Source of the DNA: JAICXG01 sp036825615
GTDB lineage: Bacteria; Verrucomicrobiota; Verrucomicrobiia; Chthoniobacterales; UBA10450
Length of the DNA stretch: 64,000 nt
Reading direction: 5' to 3'
Assembly: GCA_036825615.1 (NCBI GenBank)
Contig: DAISXY010000002.1
Coordinates: 248,001 to 312,000 of the forward strand
Shown piece by piece: positions 45,699 to 53,879 of this stretch. The notes under the pieces were generated by a model. The model saw nothing but the letters and a program-made list of their open reading frames with translations, did no database searches and had not been told where the DNA came from. The position numbers and the translations under genes were made by a program. The first letter of the stretch is position 1. Each line of letters starts with the position of its first letter.

Positions 45699-46799
45699 TC
45701 AAAACACTAAACACTCATAAACTTGGCAAGCAGCAGTCGTGCCGATTGCTGTTGAAGCTTGCGCTCGCATCGGCATTCTCGCTGACTGCTGCAAAGCCTG
45801 CGCTACTCGCTGTCGAACCGGCCCCCTGATGTTGGTTACCCAAACAACAACACAGCCGAGGGTGAGGATGCGCTCTCTAATGATGCGCCTGGCAATGACA
45901 ATACTGGAGTCGGATTTAACGCCTTGAAAAATGTAGTGAACCCTGGGGGTGGAAACACAGCGGTGGGCAGCCATGCAATGGCAGCGACCACATCCGGGAC
46001 CGCGAATGTCGCCGTTGGCTACAACGCTCTTACTGCAAACACGAGTGGCGGTTTCAATGTAGCCATAGGAATCAACGCGCTGGTCGCCAATACCACCGGT
46101 GTAGACAACGTCGCAATAGGCGAGGAAGCGCTTCAGGCGCATGCCACTGGCGGTGATAACGTGGCGATAGGATTCGGCGCGATGGCTTTGGGAACGGGTG
46201 GGATGTATAACGCTGCTGTGGGCAGCAACGCGATGGCCTTTTCGAATGGAAGTGAAAACGTAGCGGTAGGCGACGGCGCGCTCAATACAGCCAACGGGAG
46301 CGAGAACGTCGGGATCGGTCATGGAGCCTGCCTGAATTGCGCGGGTAATAATAACATCGCGATCGGAGAGTTTGCCGGCCAGAACGTCAGCAGCGGGGCG
46401 GGTAACATTCTGCTCGGTCAAAACGCGGGCCTGAACATTACCACTGGCTCGAGCAACATCGAGATTGCGAGTCTGGGGACGAGCAAGGACAGCGGCGTAA
46501 TCCGGATTGGGGACGCGGGGACCCAAAGCAAGACTTACATTGCCGGGATCAGCGGAATAACGGTGGGACGCGGGGCGGCGGTGATGGTAACCAGCAAAGG
46601 TCAACTTGGGGTCGCGACCTCGTCCGCGCGCTATAAAGAGAAGATCGAGCCGATGAAGGATGCGAGCGCAGCGATCCTGTCACTCCAGCCAGTGACTTTC
46701 CGCTACAAGAAAGACTTGGACCCGGAAGGCACACCGCAGTTTGGGTTGGTGGCGGAGGAAGTTGCAAAAGTCGCGTGGCGGAGAGTCACTCGCAGCTGA
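45683..46799 (+). pseudogene. decayed surface protein with trimeric head repeats and S74-type tail
   Basis: From 45924 a long frame holds repeats of the type 'GSENVAVGDGALNTA' and 'GNNNIAIG', like trimeric autotransporter head repeats, then a truncated intramolecular chaperone region (SSARYKEKIEPMKDASAAIL, PQFGLVAEEVAKV). Three faults suggest decay. A good ribosome site (AAGGAAGGA, 45684-45692) is followed by ATC AAA where ATG would be expected at about 45700. The signal-peptide frame (LLKLALASAFSLTAAKPALL) ends in a TGA near 45828 and the mature frame continues one reading frame over. The C-terminal chaperone is cut after VAKV, into a short unrelated end. A shortened product from TTG 45924 is possible but would lack a signal. 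Confidence 0.7.
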
Positions 46800-47290
46800 C
46801 AGCTACCCACTTCTAGCCCGCAAGGACCCGCTATTCCTCTCCCCCTGGGACAGGCGGACGGCGCCAGCTGCGGGTGAGGGGAATGCGCACTTTTTAGCCC
46901 GTCTCCCATGCGGCCCTCACTGCCGCGCTGCGCGCGTGCGTCTCTCCCACGGGAGAGAAAGACGGATTGCCCATTTTACACTGAGAGGTGCGGTTTCTTC
47001 CCGGGTGGGAGAGAGTCAGCCGGAACTGACAGAGACTTCTAGCCCGCGAGTACCCGCGATTGCTCTCCCACTTTGTGAGAAAGCGGACTGCGCAGATTGC
47101 GAGGAACGCGTGCGGGTCCGTTCCCCCCTTGAGGGAGTTGCCCCCAACAGACAGCCACCTGCTTCCAATCCGCGAAAACACGCGATTCCTCTCCCTGTGG
47201 GAGAGGCGGACGGCGCCAGCCGCCGGTGAGGGCAACGCGCAGTTTTTCAATCGCCTGCCCGTTGAGCGCAAAGGAGTTTGTGCTTCGGCA
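46800..47290. repeat. repeat-filled intergenic region with type D copies
   Basis: 491 bases. Type D copies at 46836-46880, 46913-46958 (reverse) and 47188-47232 (CCTCTCCCTGTGGGAGAGGC... GGTGAGGG). A companion motif (CTTCTAGCCCGC... CCCGC.ATT.CTCTCCC) precedes type D sequence at about 46810, 47035 and, diverged, 47161. The first one interrupts the S74-type pseudogene just after its present stop. Confidence 0.7.
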
Positions 47291-48403
47291 CTATTGCAAG
47301 GAAAGCGCCGGTTTTGGTTTGTGGCGCGTCAGGAGATTTACGAGCGTGTTGGTCGCTTTTTCCAGGAACATGCCCCAGAGACTGAGAACAATCAGCGTCA
47401 CGATTGCGATCAGGAGAAAGCTCCAGACCGGCTCCTCCCGAATGCGCAGTCCCAGCCAGATGACATAAGGCTGGTGCACGAGATAGAGTCCGTAAGAGTA
47501 GATACCTACCAACGCGATGGCTTTTGCGAGATAGCCGGTCCGGGCAATCATCCCCGCCAACCCGAGCAAAACGAGGCAGCAGCAGGTGCTGGTAGCGATG
47601 TCGACAAAAACATACGTGGTCAGGTTGGCGTAGAGAAGCAACGCAGCCGGATAAAGCACAACTCCGGTGATGAAGGCGGGACCGCCAAGGAGGAAACGTT
47701 CGAGTTGTTTCGGAACGCGCTGGTCCCACATCGCGAGCGCCATCCCGAGCGCAAATTCGGGCAAGCGGCAAAGTGCAAGACCGCCCTGAATCCACATGCC
47801 GTTGACCTGATACACGACGAGCAGAAGGTAGCGCACAAGCAGTCCCACTCCGCAGGCAATAAGAAGGTAACGTCCAGGTCCAAGCCTGCGCGCGGCGGCG
47901 AAGAGGAGCGGGAAAAGGAGATAGAGCTGGATGAGCATGGTGAAATACCACCAGGCCGAATTGAGATAGTAAAAGGTGTTCGTGATATCAATGAAGCGCA
48001 GACCGAGCAGGCTAAGCACGAAACGGCCATCGATTTTTTCAAACCGCGCCGTGAAAGGTGAAACGAGATAGACGAGGTGCGCGACCCAATACATGGGATA
48101 CAGCCGGAAGAAGCGAGCGCGATACCATTCCAGCCATGAGAGGTTCGCCTTTTCGGCCTTGCGCAAGGTGGATTGCATCAGCGCCCAGCCGCTGAGAATG
48201 ATGAAAACCCCGACGGCATGGAAACCGAGATTCGAGACCTTTATCCATGCCAGGCCAAGCAGTGTCATCAACCCGGTCCCGAACGTGGTCCAATCCGCCG
48301 CCGGGAGCGGGCCGTGCTCGAAGTAAGTGCGAAAGAAATGAAAGTAGACGACAACGAGAATGGCGAGGCCTTTCGCCACATCGAGCCAGACAAGCCGCTT
48401 CAT
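47291..48403 (-). CDS. acyltransferase family 3 membrane protein (OafA/YrhL-like)
   Basis: Protein of 370 aa with about ten membrane helices. The N-terminal signature LDVAKGLAILVVVYFHFF with the catalytic His, and RARFFRLYPMYWVAHLVYLV (R..R..R.yP), mark acyltransferase family 3, which transfers acetyl or other acyl groups to sugars of lipopolysaccharide, polysaccharides or peptidoglycan. Start ATG 48403 (MKRLVWLD). ATG 48409 would add two residues. The target polymer is not indicated by neighbours. Confidence 0.9.
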   Translation of the reverse strand: MKRLVWLDVAKGLAILVVVYFHFFRTYFEHGPLPAADWTTFGTGLMTLLGLAWIKVSNLGFHAVGVFIILSGWALMQSTLRKAEKANLSWLEWYRARFFRLYPMYWVAHLVYLVSPFTARFEKIDGRFVLSLLGLRFIDITNTFYYLNSAWWYFTMLIQLYLLFPLLFAAARRLGPGRYLLIACGVGLLVRYLLLVVYQVNGMWIQGGLALCRLPEFALGMALAMWDQRVPKQLERFLLGGPAFITGVVLYPAALLLYANLTTYVFVDIATSTCCCLVLLGLAGMIARTGYLAKAIALVGIYSYGLYLVHQPYVIWLGLRIREEPVWSFLLIAIVTLIVLSLWGMFLEKATNTLVNLLTRHKPKPALSLQ

Positions 48404-48475
48404 CGTCATCTGGCTTAACAGGCCCGCCGCCAATTAGGAAGCGCTAAGTGGAATTCCTTTCGCCTAACCTCCCGC

Positions 48476-49375
48476 TTAGAGCCGGGTCACTTTGTGACCA
48501 CGAGCGCGGAGAAGCTCGACGACACCATTCGGCCCGACAAAATGCGCCGCTCCGGCCACGATCGCGGTCGGTTTACCGCTTCGCATCTCGGCCTCGATCC
48601 GTGGCACCCATTTGGCGTTCCTCTGATCAAGCAGCTTGTGCGCAATCCCGGGATTGCTCTGGCGCAGGCGCGCGCTCGTCGCGGTGAGTGCGGCCGCGTC
48701 GCCTCGTCTCCAGGCGTTGCGCGTTTTTTCTATGAGCGGATTCGTTCTCTCGCTTTGGGTGAGAACGTAGAGCAGGAGGGTTTCACCGTCGCGCTCGAGG
48801 AGTTCCCGCCAGAAGGCGATATGTTCGTCCACGCTCTCCAATCCACCTAACTCTTTGCCGGCGCGTTGCGCTTCCCTTGTCATGTAATAATCCATGCTGC
48901 GAGGATCTGCCGGACCGAGCGACTGTTGGCGATTAAGAAACCGCAGCGCGATTGCCCACGGCCGGTACTTCCTCAGGGCATCCACTTTGGTGGCAAATCG
49001 CCAGCTGTTCTTTTTCAGAATGGCGTAAGTGGCAGGGGAAAGCTCGGTCTCGATCTCCTGGCCATCGGGGTAACGTGAGATCTCGCGAAACTTCCGTACC
49101 AGCAAAGGGCGTTGGCGCGGGTCGCACTCGAAGATAACTCGCACCGCCTTTGCCAGCGCCTCGTGATATGGGCGCGCGAGCGGGTAGTCCTCTTTTGTCA
49201 AACTGTGCATTGTGCCCACGAGATAGAAGGGCGCGGGAACATCGGCTAATTGCCAAACGAAGGCTTTCTGCGGCCCTTCCGGGTTGGCCGCCGTTGCGGC
49301 GCCCGCAACCGTCAGCGCCGCGGCTAAGGACCAAATGGGAACAGTCGCCGGAAGTTGACGCGCCAGCCAAGCCAT
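48476..49375 (-). CDS. TraB/GumN family protein
   Basis: Protein of 299 aa with an N-terminal signal (VPIWSLAAALTVAGAATAA) and the TraB/GumN fold: FYLVGTMHSLTKEDYPL with the 'GT.H' motif near the start, and at the end AIVAGAAHFVGPNGVVELLR then ARGHKVTRL, the second conserved His. These proteins are linked to Tiki-type metalloproteases. The gene starts at ATG 49375, divergent by about 100 bases from the gene at 49476, and it ends 72 bases upstream of the acyltransferase start. Confidence 0.88.
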   Translation of the reverse strand: MAWLARQLPATVPIWSLAAALTVAGAATAANPEGPQKAFVWQLADVPAPFYLVGTMHSLTKEDYPLARPYHEALAKAVRVIFECDPRQRPLLVRKFREISRYPDGQEIETELSPATYAILKKNSWRFATKVDALRKYRPWAIALRFLNRQQSLGPADPRSMDYYMTREAQRAGKELGGLESVDEHIAFWRELLERDGETLLLYVLTQSERTNPLIEKTRNAWRRGDAAALTATSARLRQSNPGIAHKLLDQRNAKWVPRIEAEMRSGKPTAIVAGAAHFVGPNGVVELLRARGHKVTRL

Positions 49376-49475
49376 GTCGCACCAGTACGTCGGGCTTGGT
49401 TTCTCTGTCAATCAGGCGCGTGATTTGTCGATCCGAGAGACTTTCACACTTTCATGGCGCGACTTAGAATGGCGC

Positions 49476-49982
49476 ATGAACTTGTCCGACCAGCCGCTGG
49501 ATTCACGCGCGCGGCGAGAGAACGATCATTGGAAATTCCTGCGCGACGTCCTCGTCTTTCAGCTCAAGATGTTTCTCGATAACCTGCGCGATTTCGCGCT
49601 TATGCCGATCTCACTCGCGGCGGCCGCGATCGATCTCGTCTTCAAAGGCGAAAGGCAGGGCTCGTTTTTTTATCAGGTGTTACGCTGGGGCGCCCACAGC
49701 GAGGAAGTAATCGATGTCTACAGCATGATCCGGACAGACGAGCGCCCGCAGGTCAATCCGAATTACACCGTTGACGCGGTCATCGCCCGTCTTGAAGGGG
49801 TGCTCGTGCGTGAATGCGAGAAAGGCGGGACGGCCGCAAGCGTGAAGGCGGCGATGGACCGCGCCATCAGTCAGATTCAAATCGAAACGACCGGCCCACG
49901 GGAGCGGGCAAAGGAAGCCTTTGGGCGCGCGAAGGAGAAGTTGCGCGACAAGTTACAAAGCCGAAGCGACAAAGAGAGTTAG
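49476..49982 (+). CDS. conserved protein of unknown function
   Basis: Protein of 168 aa from ATG 49476 (MNLSDQPLDSRARREND). A hydrophobic amphipathic part (FQLKMFLDNLRDFALMPISL, then AAAAIDLVF) is followed by a charged helical C-terminus rich in Lys/Arg/Glu (RERAKEAFGRAKEKLRDKLQ). No signal peptide is evident; a peripheral membrane place is possible. I cannot assign a family. Confidence 0.65.
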   Translation: MNLSDQPLDSRARRENDHWKFLRDVLVFQLKMFLDNLRDFALMPISLAAAAIDLVFKGERQGSFFYQVLRWGAHSEEVIDVYSMIRTDERPQVNPNYTVDAVIARLEGVLVRECEKGGTAASVKAAMDRAISQIQIETTGPRERAKEAFGRAKEKLRDKLQSRSDKES

Positions 49983-50029
49983 AATTGAAACGCTGGCTTA
50001 CTTATCAGCCGGCGACGCCAGCCTTCTTT

Positions 50030-50175
50030 GTCATCCCGAGCCGCCGAAGGACGGCGAGGGACCTCACCAATGCAACATTGGCGCTCTTGGTACCGAAGTG
50101 CCGCTGGCTGGCTTAAAGGTTGCGCATTTTTGCAATTGCGAGGTCCTTCGCCGCGCTTCGCCGGCTCAGGATGAC
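50030..50175. repeat. inverted pair of REP-like repeats, type B
   Basis: Left arm 50030-50066 (GTCATCCCGAGCCGCC...) and reverse arm 50140-50175. Second copy of the pair found at 13672-13833, with the same spacing class. Confidence 0.85.
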
Positions 50176-50229
50176 ACATTGCAGTGGCACGTAAGTTTTG
50201 GCACGGCAGGCTGAAACTGGCTATAAGCG

Positions 50230-50349
50230 ATCTCATAAATGACGGCCCGAGGGCGGGCCTGATCCAAGGTGCGGTCTGGAGCCGGCGCGCCCTCGCGCCG
50301 CACACGAAGGGTGCGGTTCGAGAAATCCCGCCGCAGGCATTTATGAGAT
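50230..50349. mobile_element. 120-bp element with 12-bp terminal inverted repeats, MITE-like
   Basis: Perfect ends ATCTCATAAATG (50230-50241) and CATTTATGAGAT (50338-50349) around a GC-rich core. A partial end (ATCATAAATGGCGGG) follows at about 50367-50383. No transposase or target duplication was identified, so the mobile nature is inferred. Confidence 0.45.
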
Positions 50350-50386
50350 AGCTTCTAGCAGGCATATCATAAATGGCGGGAAGAGT

Positions 50387-50462
50387 TGTAGCGGCGGTCT
50401 GTGACCGCCGAGCGCTCGCTTTGCATTCCGCGCGGTTTCGGCGGTCACAGACCGCCACTACA
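50387..50462. repeat. type C palindrome, second copy
   Basis: Left arm 50387-50410 (TGTAGCGGCGGTCTGTGACC...) and right arm 50439-50462 in reverse, 76 bases in all. Same family as the element inside batB-batC at 17534-17608, here in non-coding DNA. Confidence 0.85.
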
Positions 50463-50483
50463 AGGCGCGGTTCAGAGCCATTT

Positions 50484-51518
50484 CTATTTGTGGGATAACT
50501 CCCGGTGGATACCTCGAGGATTTGCGAGCGCGCTGATGACATGTTCCATCCCAGCTACAACTCGAGTCATCGCGTCATAGTTCAGCTTGTCAGGAGTGTC
50601 ACTGGGCTGGTGATAGTGCGGATAGCGGAAAGGCGCGGTGTCGGTAATCATGATTCCGGGATAACCATGCTGCCAAAATGACCATTGGTCGGACCAGCTC
50701 ACACCAGGAACAAACTCCGGCATGGCCGCTCCTTCCGAGGCGATCGTGGCGTGGCGCCGAAACTGCCCGAGCGCCTGATGCAGGAGTGAGCGTGACCCGA
50801 GGTTCGCGACAAAGCCAATGAAATTTCCGGTGCGCGGATAAAACAGTCCCAGGCCGGGAGCGGGATAGCGTTGCGAGCCCGATTTATCAGAATAATAACC
50901 GATCGTTTCCAGACTTATCATGGCATCAATGCGATCGCCGCGTGCCCGGCAGCGTTGGGCATAAATATAACTTCCCATCTCCGCGGTCTGGAAGTAACCC
51001 GGCTCCTCGTTAACGAAAGCAACGAAACGCAGTGTCTTCTCGTTAGGTTTATTTTGAAAACGGTGGGCCAGAGCGAGGAGGGCGGCCACGCCGCTGCCAT
51101 TGTCGTTCGCGCCGGGAGAACCGAAGACTGAGTCATAGTGTGCACCGACGAGGACGATCGCGGGCGAAGCCCCGGGCAGCTCCGCTTCAATGTTGGCGCA
51201 CGGTTTGCCTTCCAGGTCATAGCTATCGCGGCGAACGTTCCAGCCGGCGAGCTGATTCTCTATGTACTGGGCCGCGGCGTTGAGCTGCGGATAACGAGCG
51301 AGATTGCGTTCGCCGATTTCCCCGGCGATCATGCGGACATGACCCACCAATTCTTCGCGCAGGCGCTGCTCAGCCGCCGAAAGCGAGGGCGGCGATTGGC
51401 GAAAGCTGCTTCCCGGCATATGAATCATGAATAACCACCCAGACAGAGCCAGCACGATCAGAATGGTCGAAAAGATAATGCATAGATTCCTGGCCAGAGT
51501 CGAGCGGGTTCGTGGCAT
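50484..51518 (-). CDS. M28 family zinc aminopeptidase-like protein, membrane-anchored
   Basis: Protein of 344 aa from ATG 51518. N-terminal signal-anchor (LCIIFSTILIVLALSGWLFM), then an M28 peptidase domain: VLVGAHYDSVFGSPGANDNG with zinc ligands His and Asp, the acid pair in FVNEEPGYFQT, and the last His in PHYHQPSDTPDKL. Such proteins are aminopeptidases or glutaminyl-cyclase-like. Divergent start from the glycosyltransferase gene at 51611. Confidence 0.9.
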   Translation of the reverse strand: MPRTRSTLARNLCIIFSTILIVLALSGWLFMIHMPGSSFRQSPPSLSAAEQRLREELVGHVRMIAGEIGERNLARYPQLNAAAQYIENQLAGWNVRRDSYDLEGKPCANIEAELPGASPAIVLVGAHYDSVFGSPGANDNGSGVAALLALAHRFQNKPNEKTLRFVAFVNEEPGYFQTAEMGSYIYAQRCRARGDRIDAMISLETIGYYSDKSGSQRYPAPGLGLFYPRTGNFIGFVANLGSRSLLHQALGQFRRHATIASEGAAMPEFVPGVSWSDQWSFWQHGYPGIMITDTAPFRYPHYHQPSDTPDKLNYDAMTRVVAGMEHVISALANPRGIHRELSHK

Positions 51519-51610
51519 CGATTTCCTGCTTAGTGTATCCGTGCCCGAAAGACAATTGGAATAGCGCTTCAGGTGGGGTTGAGTCGAATATCTTTTCCAC
51601 TTGGTCAGCC

Positions 51611-52756
51611 GTGAATCACTCCTCGCCACATCCAGCTCCGTCGGATCGAAAGGACTGGGACGAGGAATGGTGGGAACGGCTTCGCAGATGGGACTGGCAA
51701 ACCATCGGTCTGGTGCTCGGGATCAAGCTGCTCCTCCTGAGTTTCGGAGTGCAGGCGGTCGCGTCCGTGCTGACGATTCATCCCGACTGGCTCCATATTT
51801 GGGACCGCTGGGATGCCAGCTTTTATCTCAGACTGGCGGAGCAAGGTTACACCGGGACGGGCGGTGATCGTGTCTCGCTTGTCTTTTTCCCTCTTTATCC
51901 ATGGCTGGTCCGAGGAGCTGCATTCCTGACACAGGATTACATAGCGGGGGCGCTTCTTGTTTCGGGGTTGGCCTCGGTCGCGGTTGGATTGCTGTTGCGG
52001 CAACTTGTCTGTTGCGATGAGCCGGAAAGAGTGGCGCGCAACGCGGTCTGGTTTGTCTTTATCTTCCCAACGAGTTACTTCCTCCACATTCCGTATACCG
52101 AGAGCCTGTTTCTCGCGCTGACGCTCGGCTGCTTTCTCGCGGCGCGAAAAGAGTATTGGGCACTCGCGGGGTTACTGGGCGCGGCCGCATCATTGACAAG
52201 GGTAAACGGTTTGATCCTGGGACCGGCGCTGCTGGTGGAAGCATTTCTCCAGTTCCGTCGGAAACGCCGCTGGAGCTGGGCCTGGCTTTGGATCGGTCTC
52301 GTGCCGGTCGGTTTTCTCGCCTATCTCTGGCTCAACCACGAAGTGACTGGTGACTGGTTCGCTTTTACCAAGATCATGCGCGAGCATTGGTACAAGAAGC
52401 TCGCACCGCCATGGGTCGGGATACACGACCTTTGGTTGCGTGCCTTGGGCCTAAACATCAATGAAGGCCTGAATGAGTTCATCGCCGTTGTCCTGATTAC
52501 GATCTGCACAGTCTGGTCATGGTTTCGGCTCCGGGCCTCCTATTCGGTCTGGATCACGCTCAACTGGCTCCTCATTACAAGTACCGCGTTTATCCTGAGT
52601 GTGCCGCGCTACGCGCTGACGCTCTTTCCGGTTTTCATTCTCTTCGCGATCGTCTGTAGCGGGCGGCGCTTGTTGTTCTCGATCGTGACGATCTGGTCAC
52701 TCCTGTATCTCGCGCTCTATACTGCGCGCTTTGCGCAGGGATACTGGGCTTTTTAG
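51611..52756 (+). CDS. PIG-V-like mannosyltransferase family membrane protein
   Basis: Protein of 381 aa with about nine membrane helices. Early signature LHIWDRWDASFYLRLAEQGY with the Asp/Trp pair of lipid-linked sugar glycosyltransferases, FFPLYPWLVRGAAFL and PYTESLFLALTLGCFLAARK. Start GTG 51611 is chosen since the upstream part of the frame overlaps the divergent peptidase gene. GTG 51512 would overlap that gene. Probable mannosyl or other glycosyl transfer to a lipid or protein at the outer face of the inner membrane. Substrate not identifiable. Confidence 0.8.
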   Translation: MNHSSPHPAPSDRKDWDEEWWERLRRWDWQTIGLVLGIKLLLLSFGVQAVASVLTIHPDWLHIWDRWDASFYLRLAEQGYTGTGGDRVSLVFFPLYPWLVRGAAFLTQDYIAGALLVSGLASVAVGLLLRQLVCCDEPERVARNAVWFVFIFPTSYFLHIPYTESLFLALTLGCFLAARKEYWALAGLLGAAASLTRVNGLILGPALLVEAFLQFRRKRRWSWAWLWIGLVPVGFLAYLWLNHEVTGDWFAFTKIMREHWYKKLAPPWVGIHDLWLRALGLNINEGLNEFIAVVLITICTVWSWFRLRASYSVWITLNWLLITSTAFILSVPRYALTLFPVFILFAIVCSGRRLLFSIVTIWSLLYLALYTARFAQGYWAF

Positions 52757-52838
52757 CAGCGGTAATCGGCGAATTTTGGGGAGGGAAAACGAAGTGCGTG
52801 CATCCGGCGGCGGTTTGATGCAGAATGTGGGGCCGATT

Positions 52839-53240
52839 ATGAAAACGAAATTGCTTGCGACCGCGCTGCTGCTTGCTTCCTGCCTGACGGGTTGGGCCTG
52901 GCCCAGGTCTTCGATTACTCAGGAAAAGGTAAACCAGGTCCGAATTGGTCAGACAACCGAAGCGGACCTCCTCCAGCTTTTCGGCACGCCGACCACCCGG
53001 ATGATTGACCTGCGCCATGAGGTCGAGCTGGATTGGTTTCGGACACCGCCCATGCCGTTGCAGGGATATGTGCCTTTGATCGGCTCCTTCATCGGCGGCC
53101 TCGATGTTGAAGCACAGCAACTCTATGTCGTTCTCGCCCCGAACGGCAGGGTGATGCGATTCTACGTCTACAGCACGACGGGCAAGGTGCGCGGACCAAT
53201 GCAACAGGCGAGCATGCGCCGCGTCGAATACTCGAAGTAA
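52839..53240 (+). CDS. BamE/SmpA-like lipoprotein
   Basis: Protein of 133 aa with a lipoprotein signal (MKTKLLATALLLASC, lipobox LLASC) and a small BamE-type domain: ITQEKVNQVRIGQTTEADLL, then LFGTPTTRM, close to the SmpA/BamE opening. Members sit in the outer membrane and aid beta-barrel assembly or bind other proteins. ATG 52839 puts the lipobox in place. Only 82 bases from the previous gene, possibly in one transcript. Confidence 0.75.
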   Translation: MKTKLLATALLLASCLTGWAWPRSSITQEKVNQVRIGQTTEADLLQLFGTPTTRMIDLRHEVELDWFRTPPMPLQGYVPLIGSFIGGLDVEAQQLYVVLAPNGRVMRFYVYSTTGKVRGPMQQASMRRVEYSK

Positions 53241-53254
53241 CTGCGTCTTTCGCG

Positions 53255-53671
53255 CTACGACTGCGAGTTATCGGGCGACCTCGCGGCGGCGCTCCCGGAT
53301 CTTGTCTCCTGCAGGACCTGCTCGAGCCGGGCACGGCTGACCGGCTTTTGCAGGACGGCAAACGCGCCGGAGAATTCGGGCGTCAGTTCCACTCGATCGC
53401 CGAGGCCGGAAAGAAAGATGATGCAACCTTTGGGGTCCTCGCTCAGGATATTGCGGCAGGCGGTGAGGCCATTGAGCCGCGCCATCGCGAAATCCATTAG
53501 CACGACATCGGGCTTGTGCTGGCGATAGGCGCGAATGGCGTCGAGCCCGGAGTGGACGACGGCGACAACTTCATGGCCGCAGGAACGCACCATCTCGGCC
53601 AGCGCGCTCGAGAAGAGCTTCTCGTCATCCGCGATCAAGACGCGCACAGGAGAAAAAGCAGAAATTTTCAT
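53255..53671 (-). CDS. single-domain response regulator (CheY-like)
   Basis: Protein of 138 aa with a receiver domain only: acidic pair in VLIADDEKLF, phosphoacceptor Asp in DVVLMDFAMARL, Ser in IIFLSGLG and Lys in AVLQKPVSR. No output domain. The Ser/Pro-rich tail is probably disordered. No histidine kinase nearby, so the partner is elsewhere. Convergent with the lipoprotein gene. Confidence 0.9.
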   Translation of the reverse strand: MKISAFSPVRVLIADDEKLFSSALAEMVRSCGHEVVAVVHSGLDAIRAYRQHKPDVVLMDFAMARLNGLTACRNILSEDPKGCIIFLSGLGDRVELTPEFSGAFAVLQKPVSRARLEQVLQETRSGSAAARSPDNSQS

Positions 53672-53813
53672 GCCGACGCAACTAATTTGTTTTTGGCGGC
53701 GGCGGCCGGAACCTTCCGGGCGAGCTAATCGGCGGGCCCATTTTCAGGCGCGCCGGCGAGGACGAGGCGAGCTTTGCGACGGCCAGGCCAGCCAAGGCAG
53801 CGGAAAACGGAAA

Positions 53814-53843
53814 CGCCGCTTTCCCCAAAAGGAGAAAGCGGCG
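53814..53843 (-). terminator. rho-independent terminator of the subtilase gene
   Basis: Perfect 10-bp stem CGCCGCTTTC/GAAAGCGGCG with a 10-base loop, followed on the minus strand by TTTCCGTTTTCCG. It lies 36 bases beyond the stop of the gene at 53880. Confidence 0.65.
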
Positions 53844-53879
53844 CACAATCCAGAAAAACCCGGAATGAGAGAGCAACGC

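Larger units (their letters stand above)
49983..50483. repeat. repeat cluster between two genes
   Basis: 501 bases made up of three palindromic systems: a type B REP-like pair (50030-50066 and reverse 50140-50175), an element with 12-bp inverted ends (50230-50349) and a type C palindrome (50387-50462). No coding potential seen. Confidence 0.75.

Noticed and set aside
47060..48061. 333-residue plus-strand frame opposite the acyltransferase
   Set aside because: Begins in repeats, then antisense to membrane helices; polar low-complexity product.
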